From assembly GCA_030917395.1 (NCBI GenBank), contig JAUPUU010000228.1, forward strand, positions 1 through 36,181: a DNA stretch of 36,181 nucleotides. Reading direction: 5' to 3'. Numbering within the stretch: the first letter of the stretch is position 1; every line of letters starts with the position of its first letter. Shown piece by piece: positions 31,781 through 36,181 of this stretch. Under the pieces are notes generated by a model. The model was not told the origin of the DNA. It worked only from the letters and a program-made list of their open reading frames with translations, and searched no databases. This DNA comes from Cyanobacteriota bacterium erpe_2018_sw_21hr_WHONDRS-SW48-000092_B_bin.40. GTDB lineage: Bacteria; Cyanobacteriota; Vampirovibrionia; Obscuribacterales; Obscuribacteraceae. Made by a program: the position numbers and the translations under genes.

Positions 31781-31796
31781 CCAAATAGAAAAATAG
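31765..31796. repeat. 16-bp perfect tandem duplication across the stop codon
   Basis: CCAAATAGAAAAATAG occurs twice back to back (31765-31780, 31781-31796). The first copy encodes the last residues and the TAG stop of the DUF4384 gene; the second lies outside the gene. Confidence 0.9.
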
Positions 31797-31831
31797 CCAT
31801 AAATTAGGAAAGCACGATATAGAAAATAGTC

Positions 31832-31861
31832 ATGGCAGCAGCAATGCTGCCATTTTGCTTT
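31832..31861 (+). terminator. Rho-independent terminator of the DUF4384 genes
   Basis: ATGGCAGCA (31832-31840) pairs perfectly with TGCTGCCAT (31845-31853) across a GCAA tetraloop, followed by TTTGCTTTA. It closes the rightward two-gene unit 29355-31780. Confidence 0.8.
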
Positions 31862-31972
31862 AAAAAAGGAACTTTACCCCCTCTGCTCAGTCTATAGCTG
31901 CGAAGGAAGCAACGAAAAAGGGTTAGACGCAAGTTAGCCTCTTAAAAATATTCCTTCATTGAGAGGTATTCA

Positions 31973-32239
31973 ATGTCTATTTTAAGTTTCATTCTCTTTC
32001 TAATCGTAGCTGCTTGTTGTGCCTACATTGCAGAAAGACTAGTGCCTGGCTCAGTTCCTGGCGGCTTCTTCACTTCAGCAATCGTCGGCATCATCGGAGC
32101 CTGGATTGGTGGCAGCCTAATTGGCCATATCGGACCAGACCTCGCTGGTATTTCACTACTTCCAGCAATTCTAGGATCAGCCGTGTTTGTCTTTCTTTTG
32201 TCGCTACTATCCCGCGGCTTCAACCGCAAGGCGATCTAG
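31973..32239 (+). CDS. GlsB/YeaQ/YmgE-family stress-response membrane protein
   Basis: This 88-residue inner-membrane protein has three hydrophobic segments. The glycine-rich family pattern is visible: RLVPGSVPGGFFTSAIVGIIGAWIGG, then a conserved GP-LAGIS loop and a final hydrophobic helix. Such proteins are small stress-induced membrane proteins of unknown mechanism. AGAGG lies six bases before the ATG. It is followed 51 bp later by a ferritin-like protein gene, and the pair is probably one transcript. The exact role cannot be read from sequence. Confidence 0.88.
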   Translation: MSILSFILFLIVAACCAYIAERLVPGSVPGGFFTSAIVGIIGAWIGGSLIGHIGPDLAGISLLPAILGSAVFVFLLSLLSRGFNRKAI

Positions 32240-32290
32240 TCAGCTGCTAAGCAGAAGAAGTCAAATACAATCAATTAAGGAGCAATGCTC

Positions 32291-32731
32291 ATGAGTTCTG
32301 AATACATTGAAGAATTGAACGCATTTTTGAGCGGGGAAATATCATCCGTAGAGACCTACGAACTAGCCCTCGAACAAATCAAAGATGCCGACGTTCGGCA
32401 AGCAATGCTTAAGTGTCAAATGTCTCACGCTGACCGCGTAGCGAAATTGACGGCAGAGGTGCGCAATCTCAACGGCGAACCCTCTAAGTCTGCTGGTATC
32501 TGGGGCGGATTTGAGAAAATGACTCAAGGCAGCGCCTCAACAGAACAAGATGCCATTGCCCTTATGGAACTAGCAGAGGCCGAGCGGCTGGTGCAATATG
32601 AAGCACAGCAATCAATTGTCTGCGACTTTGTTCGTGCTGTAGTGGTAGAGACATTGCTACCAGCACAACACGAAACACACCTGACCGTAAGCACTTTGAT
32701 GAAAAACCGAGAGCCCTCAACGGTAACTTAG
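32291..32731 (+). CDS. Ferritin-like four-helix protein, DUF2383-type
   Basis: This small helical protein (about 146 residues) has an acidic/His pattern spaced along the helices (SSVETYELALEQI; CQMSHADRV; AEAERLVQYEAQ; LPAQHETHL), as in ferritin-like DUF2383 proteins. Those are often found with stress genes and may bind metal. Two ATGs are possible, at 32285 and 32291. AAGGAG lies two bases before the first and eight before the second, so I choose 32291. It follows the GlsB-like gene in the same direction and converges with the superoxide dismutase gene, with which it shares a hairpin terminator. Metal binding is inferred from the pattern only. Confidence 0.78.
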   Translation: MSSEYIEELNAFLSGEISSVETYELALEQIKDADVRQAMLKCQMSHADRVAKLTAEVRNLNGEPSKSAGIWGGFEKMTQGSASTEQDAIALMELAEAERLVQYEAQQSIVCDFVRAVVVETLLPAQHETHLTVSTLMKNREPSTVT

Positions 32732-32772
32732 GCTGAAGCCGTAAGAATTCATAGCCAAAAGTTACATACTGA

Positions 32773-32818
32773 AAAGCAAAAGAGGAAAGCACATAAAGTG
32801 TCTTTCCTCTTTTGCTTT
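32773..32818. terminator. Bidirectional terminator between the ferritin-like and superoxide dismutase genes
   Basis: A 17-bp perfect stem pairs 32773-32789 with 32802-32818. It is extended by three more pairs across a bulge and has a short loop. Both arms are A- or T-rich at their ends, so it can end transcripts from either side of this convergent pair. Confidence 0.8.
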
Positions 32819-32829
32819 GAGAGACAGCT

Positions 32830-33639
32830 TTAGACTGTTGTATCAGCTCCGCTTACAAGCTTCTTGGTAGCAGCTAGGCGCTTTGCCACAACTTGCCAAT
32901 CAAGGTTCTTAGCAAAAGCATCAAGATACTTAGCTCTGTCAATGCCGTAGTCGACCATATAAGCGTGTTCATAAACATCAAGCACCAATAGTGGCACTAC
33001 GTTTTGTGGACTCCACATATTGTGCATATCGAGACCAAATGTATCGATATGATTGCCACGGGTGTTGTAACCAACAACCACCCAACCACGCATACACTTA
33101 CCAGAAGCTTTAAGGAAGTCCATAAACTTACCAGTAGAGCCATAACGCTCTTCAAGCGCAGCTTTAACATCACCGCTTGGGTCACCACCAGTGCCACCAA
33201 GGTTACCAAAGTAGAATTCGTGATAGACCATGCCATTGACGGCAAAACTTTGTTCAACCAATAGCTCTCTCAATGGAGAATAAGTAGCATTTGGATTGGT
33301 CAAATCAGCAGTCTTGAGCTGATTGTAGATTTCGTTAGACTTAGTGACGTAGCCTTTGTACAACTTTAAGTGCTGCTCGATTTGGCTAGGCGACAGCCCT
33401 TCCATATTTTTAGAAACCAAAGCGCTGAAGTCTTTGGCAGTGTATGGGTCTTTGCCAGCAGCGGCAGGAGCAGCAGCAGGGCTAGAGCTAGCAGCAGCGG
33501 AAGTAGCAGCCACAGCAGCGTTAACCGAAGCGATTGATGTGGCAGCAACAGCTCCCATCATTAATACTTCGCGTCTGGTGATCACTCCTTGCTTTGTTAG
33601 CTCGAAATTGCCAACCAGTTCTTTTTCGTTCGATGACAT
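32830..33639 (-). CDS. Fe/Mn superoxide dismutase with Tat-type signal sequence
   Basis: The 269-residue protein begins with a leader carrying a twin arginine (TRREVLMMG, Arg22-Arg23) and an Ala-rich hydrophobic stretch, then an Ala/Ser/Pro linker to about residue 62. The mature part is a Fe/Mn superoxide dismutase, which disproportionates superoxide. The four metal ligands are present: His90 (EQHLKLYKGYV), His140 (VYHEFYFGNLGG), Asp221 and His225 (DVYEHAYMVDYG). The second His of the usual first motif is absent (Leu-Lys-Leu-Tyr) and the DVWEHAY Trp is Tyr. Export by Tat fits a metal-loaded enzyme and would place it in the periplasm. AGGAG lies six bases before the ATG. It may rather be called sodB-like than a specific type; Fe or Mn preference cannot be read. 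Confidence 0.9.
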   Translation of the reverse strand: MSSNEKELVGNFELTKQGVITRREVLMMGAVAATSIASVNAAVAATSAAASSSPAAAPAAAGKDPYTAKDFSALVSKNMEGLSPSQIEQHLKLYKGYVTKSNEIYNQLKTADLTNPNATYSPLRELLVEQSFAVNGMVYHEFYFGNLGGTGGDPSGDVKAALEERYGSTGKFMDFLKASGKCMRGWVVVGYNTRGNHIDTFGLDMHNMWSPQNVVPLLVLDVYEHAYMVDYGIDRAKYLDAFAKNLDWQVVAKRLAATKKLVSGADTTV

Positions 33640-33680
33640 TCTTTTCTCCTCAGTGCAGCATTCGAATTAATGCGTTCAAT

Positions 33681-33709
33681 ATTTAAGGCTTCTACAGTTT
33701 AATCTTCAA
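33681..33709 (-). promoter_or_regulatory. Candidate promoter of the superoxide dismutase gene
   Basis: On the minus strand TTGAAG (33704-33709) and TTAAAT (33681-33686) are separated by 17 bp, giving a leader of about 35 bases before the ATG at 33639. Each hexamer matches the sigma-70 consensus at four of six positions. Confidence 0.38.
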
Positions 33710-33903
33710 TACAGACATTATTTTCCAACTGGCAAGTTTTTGCCCGAAATACTTGCCAAAGTTTTAATTGCCAAGCTATTAAAAAAAAGGAAGAAGCTTT
33801 CCCTTTTGGCCTCGGTGCAGCTTAACATACTCCAACTGATGCAAATTATGAGGCTCTCTATCCTAATTCTGATCAGCCGGCGTTTCCAAGTACCACTCAA
33901 AGC

Positions 33904-35400
33904 GTGAACACTATGACGACAAAAACCGAATCAACCAGTAAGCCTGACAAATCATTAGATATTTTGGCTGGCGCCGCCAAGCCCAGTGCAAGCTACAGCT
34001 TGACCCTAAGGCTCAAAATCACCAACCAACCAGGCATGCTAGGGAAAGTAACTTCATTAATTGGTGAAGTCGGCGGTGACATTGGCGCCATTGATATTCA
34101 CGGCTTCGAGCAAGACGCTATCATCCGCGACCTGACCGTCAAAGTTAGAGACCAGGAGCACGGCGAAAAACTAGTTGCTAAGGTCAAAGCAATGGAAGGG
34201 ATTGAGGTAGTTAACGTCTCCGACCGCACCTTCTTGATGCACTTGGGCGGCAAAATCCGCGTCACCAACAAAGTGCCCCTGACCACCAGAGATGACCTCT
34301 CCATGGCTTACACACCTGGGGTAGCCCGTGTCTGCATGGCCATTCACAATGAGCCTGAAAACGTCTACAAACTGACTATTAAACGCAATACCGTGGCAGT
34401 GATCACCGATGGCTCAGCCGTGCTCGGTCTTGGCAATATTGGCCCTGAAGCTTCTCTTCCCGTTATGGAAGGCAAGTGCATGCTCTTCAAAGAATTTGGC
34501 AAAGTCGATGCTTTTCCGATTGCACTTGCTACTCAAGACGTAGAAGAAATCATCCAGGCCTGTAAGAATATTGCCCCTGTATTTGGTGGCATCAACTTAG
34601 AAGACATTTCAGCCCCACGCTGTTTTGAAATTGAAGAGAGACTTAAAGCTGAACTCGATATTCCAGTCTTCCACGATGACCAACACGGCACAGCCGTAGT
34701 TGTCCTAGCAGCACTTCTCAACGCTGTTAAAATCGTCAAGAAAGATATCAGCAAACTGAAAGTGATTGTCAGTGGAGTAGGAGCAGCCGGTGTTGCTTGC
34801 TCTAAGATGCTGATGAATGCTGGCGTCGTAAACATCATCGGTTTCGACCGCATGGGTGCCATCTACAAAGGCCGCGGCGAACATATGAACTACATGAAAG
34901 ATTGGTTTGCTGAGCACACCAACCCATCTACTTTCAAAGGTACTATCGAAGACGCTCTTGAAGGTGCTGACCTCTACCTTGGTTTGTCTGGACCAGGCAC
35001 AATTGAAGCTAAGTCACTGAAGAGAATGGCCAAAGACCCAATCGTCTTTGCCATGGCTAACCCAGTACCAGAAGTAATGCCTGAAGAAGCTGCACCATAC
35101 GTGCGCATCATGGCCACAGGCCGCTCAGACTATCCTAACCAAATCCACAATGTCTGGTGTTTCCCTGGTATCTTCCGCGGTGCCCTGGACTGCCAAGCTA
35201 CAGACATCACAGAAGAAATGAAATTGGCCGCGGCCTATGCCATCGCCAATGTAATTTCAGATAGTGAGTTGAACGAAGACTACATTATTCCTGGGGTCTT
35301 CAATCCGCTAGTTGGCCAGAGAGTTGCCGAAGCTGTTGCCCAGTTAGCAATCAAGTCAGGAGTGGCCAGAAAGAGCAAACTGGAAGATATTAGCCAGTAA
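33904..35400 (+). CDS. NAD(P)-dependent malic enzyme with N-terminal ACT domain
   Basis: This cytoplasmic enzyme converts malate to pyruvate and CO2 with reduction of NAD(P). An ACT regulatory domain (about 31-105, LRLKITNQPGMLGKVTSLI) precedes the malic enzyme core. The core shows MAYTPGVAR (Tyr136), GKCMLFKEF (Lys191), NLEDISAPRCFEIE, FHDDQHGTA with metal-binding acidic residues, and the nucleotide-binding GVGAAGVAC (291-299). Its 498 residues match the ACT-fused type. ACT domains bind small effectors such as amino acids, so allosteric control is likely. The frame opens with a GTG at 33904; an ATG at 33913 is the alternative, and neither has a good Shine-Dalgarno sequence. It converges with a lipoprotein gene, with a hairpin between. 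Confidence 0.93.
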   Translation: MNTMTTKTESTSKPDKSLDILAGAAKPSASYSLTLRLKITNQPGMLGKVTSLIGEVGGDIGAIDIHGFEQDAIIRDLTVKVRDQEHGEKLVAKVKAMEGIEVVNVSDRTFLMHLGGKIRVTNKVPLTTRDDLSMAYTPGVARVCMAIHNEPENVYKLTIKRNTVAVITDGSAVLGLGNIGPEASLPVMEGKCMLFKEFGKVDAFPIALATQDVEEIIQACKNIAPVFGGINLEDISAPRCFEIEERLKAELDIPVFHDDQHGTAVVVLAALLNAVKIVKKDISKLKVIVSGVGAAGVACSKMLMNAGVVNIIGFDRMGAIYKGRGEHMNYMKDWFAEHTNPSTFKGTIEDALEGADLYLGLSGPGTIEAKSLKRMAKDPIVFAMANPVPEVMPEEAAPYVRIMATGRSDYPNQIHNVWCFPGIFRGALDCQATDITEEMKLAAAYAIANVISDSELNEDYIIPGVFNPLVGQRVAEAVAQLAIKSGVARKSKLEDISQ

Positions 35401-35436
35401 AGCATCTTAAAAGTAGAACTTAAAAATAGAACTAAC

Positions 35437-35473
35437 AAGCGAACCACTCCTAGATAGAAAGGGTGGTTCGCTT
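35437..35473. terminator. Hairpin between convergent malic enzyme and lipoprotein genes
   Basis: AAGCGAACCACTC (35437-35449) pairs with 35461-35473 (13 bp with one G-T pair) across an 11-base loop. It lies between the stop codons of the convergent genes. The U-runs are short in both directions, so efficiency is uncertain. Confidence 0.6.
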
Positions 35474-35476
35474 CGT

Positions 35477-35953
35477 TTATGGCTTGTTTGCCCGGTCAAT
35501 GATATCGGCACCAAGACTACCTCCGTAGGCCTCCTCTATGGCTCTGGGATCCTTCTTGATTTGCGCTTTGCTTATGAAGGTAGCTACGCGGAACTTGCTA
35601 TTGTCGACAGCATCGACTTTGGCGAAACCCTCGGAGACAATCTTATTGCCGTCATAGACATAAACCCACAGAAAGTAATGTGGATAACCAGTACCGGTCT
35701 GATAGCGTTCTTCGTGGCCCTTTATAAACTCGTGGCCAACTGACTTTGAACTTTGCGCCGGCAGTTTGAAATATGTACGCAAGTCACGAACTAAGTATTC
35801 GAGAAAGTGAGCGTCTGGCACTTCGTTTTCTGAAACGTGCCCGAGCGGATCGCTACCACAGCCGACCAAGGACAAGTTAAGGCAACAGAGAACTATTGCA
35901 GCCTGTAATGGTTGAAAACTTACTATCAGCCGTCTTCTAAGATTTGCTCCCAT
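35477..35953 (-). CDS. Lipoprotein of unknown function
   Basis: This lipoprotein of about 158 residues has a basic start (MGANLRRRL), a hydrophobic stretch and the lipobox LVGC, so it should be anchored to the membrane after lipidation and cleavage. The mature part is a small mixed alpha/beta domain (HEFIKGHEERYQTGTGYPHY; VYVYDGNKIVSEGFAKVD) that I do not recognise. The frame extends upstream to 36013, but the ATG at 35953 has GGGAGG six bases upstream and leads straight into the signal peptide. It converges with the malic enzyme gene and is divergent from the truncated gene at the right edge. Confidence 0.82.
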   Translation of the reverse strand: MGANLRRRLIVSFQPLQAAIVLCCLNLSLVGCGSDPLGHVSENEVPDAHFLEYLVRDLRTYFKLPAQSSKSVGHEFIKGHEERYQTGTGYPHYFLWVYVYDGNKIVSEGFAKVDAVDNSKFRVATFISKAQIKKDPRAIEEAYGGSLGADIIDRANKP

Positions 35954-35979
35954 GGCTAACCTCCCAATGATCGTATTCT

Positions 35980-36006
35980 TTGACAGGCGAACGGCCCTGC
36001 TACACT
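35980..36006 (+). promoter_or_regulatory. Candidate promoter of the gene at the right edge
   Basis: A perfect TTGACA (35980-35985) is followed after 15 bp by TACACT (36001-36006). The spacer is shorter than usual, so this is only a candidate. The next ATG is at 36033. Confidence 0.33.
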
Positions 36007-36032
36007 GTAACAAGTGACGAGGTTGCCTGCCA

Positions 36033-36181
36033 ATGAGCGACGAAAATCAAGGAAACAAGCTAGCAGAGAAAAACAAAGAGCAGCAGGGTGGTTGGTTTTC
36101 ATCACCGCAGCCCCAGACTTCAAGCACTAGCGGCAGAGAACCGCATGGATTCTTCGATCGACCGCCGGTATTGTTTACAGC
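36033..36181 (+). CDS. Truncated gene, unknown function, 5' end only
   Basis: An open frame starts at the ATG at 36033 and runs without stop for 49 codons to the window end. The visible part is polar and low in complexity: MSDENQGNKLAEKNKEQQGG, then a Ser/Pro/Gln-rich stretch, then HGFFDRPPVLFT. It looks like a disordered N-terminal tail. GAGG lies 10 bases before the ATG. The function cannot be told from this fragment. It is divergent from the lipoprotein gene. Confidence 0.5.
   Translation, partial: MSDENQGNKLAEKNKEQQGGWFSSPQPQTSSTSGREPHGFFDRPPVLFT

Noticed and set aside
1-36181. Insertion sequences, prophage genes, integrases, tRNA or rRNA genes
   Set aside because: No transposase, integrase or phage-like protein was found among the frames, and I saw no tRNA cloverleaf or rRNA-like sequence by eye; a covariance-model scan would be needed to exclude small RNAs.

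Overview
The window reads as chromosomal DNA of moderate GC from a Gram-negative-type bacterium. It has lipoproteins, a putative outer-membrane barrel, Tat- and Sec-type leaders, and many TTG/GTG starts preceded by clear Shine-Dalgarno sequences. The mix of zinc-ribbon Ser/Thr kinases, a TPR-CHAT protein, a FecR-like protein, a DUF1822-like protein beside a sigma-like protein, and DUF4384 proteins, with no photosynthesis genes, best fits a non-photosynthetic cyanobacterial relative (Vampirovibrionia/Melainabacteria, perhaps Obscuribacterales). That placement is inference from gene families, not from a marker gene. I saw no mobile element, tRNA, rRNA or CRISPR array.

Layout. (1) 26-4251, minus strand: a Nudix hydrolase, a divergent Lgt-like membrane protein, a COG1964/tetraether-lipid-synthase-type radical SAM enzyme overlapping it by 4 bp, and two tandem paralogous membrane proteins. 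(2) 4408-7586, minus: a small protein behind a strong terminator, the CCA-adding enzyme, and an LPG-synthase-TM/YbhN-like membrane protein. (3) 7992-9404, plus: a CtpA-type S41 protease with a terminator. (4) 9508-10541, minus: a corrinoid adenosyltransferase-like protein and a hotdog acyl-CoA thioesterase. (5) 10733-14075, plus: a putative outer-membrane barrel followed after 7 bp by a transmembrane Ser/Thr kinase with two N-terminal zinc ribbons. (6) 14127-18262, minus: a nitrate/sulfonate/taurine-type ABC importer preceded by a secreted helical-repeat protein and a small membrane protein. (7) 18504-19295, minus: an unknown protein.

(8) 19452-29260, minus: a seven-gene co-directional cluster. 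From its promoter-proximal end it encodes a membrane protein, a sigma-like protein with three helix-hairpin-helix units, a DUF1822-like protein, a zinc-ribbon/transmembrane/PEGA-like protein, a soluble zinc-ribbon Ser/Thr kinase, a FecR-like secreted protein and a 1128-residue TPR-CHAT protease-like protein. Divergent from it (29355-31780, plus) lie a trypsin-fold protease fused through a membrane segment to DUF4384, and a secreted DUF4384 protein. This divergent block, which joins two protease folds, a kinase, a sigma-like regulator and several exported domains, is the strongest candidate for an undescribed regulatory or proteolytic system.

(9) 31973-36181: a GlsB/YeaQ-type membrane protein, a ferritin-like DUF2383-type protein, a Tat-exported Fe/Mn superoxide dismutase (minus), an ACT-domain malic enzyme, a lipoprotein (minus), and a truncated gene running off the right edge. 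Two convergent pairs share hairpins that look like bidirectional terminators.

The second system worth attention is the Lgt-like/radical SAM pair. The Lgt-like protein keeps the fold motifs but lacks the positions of the catalytic His and Glu of true Lgt. Its translationally coupled partner belongs to the radical SAM family that includes the archaeal tetraether lipid synthase, which suggests unrecognised lipid chemistry.
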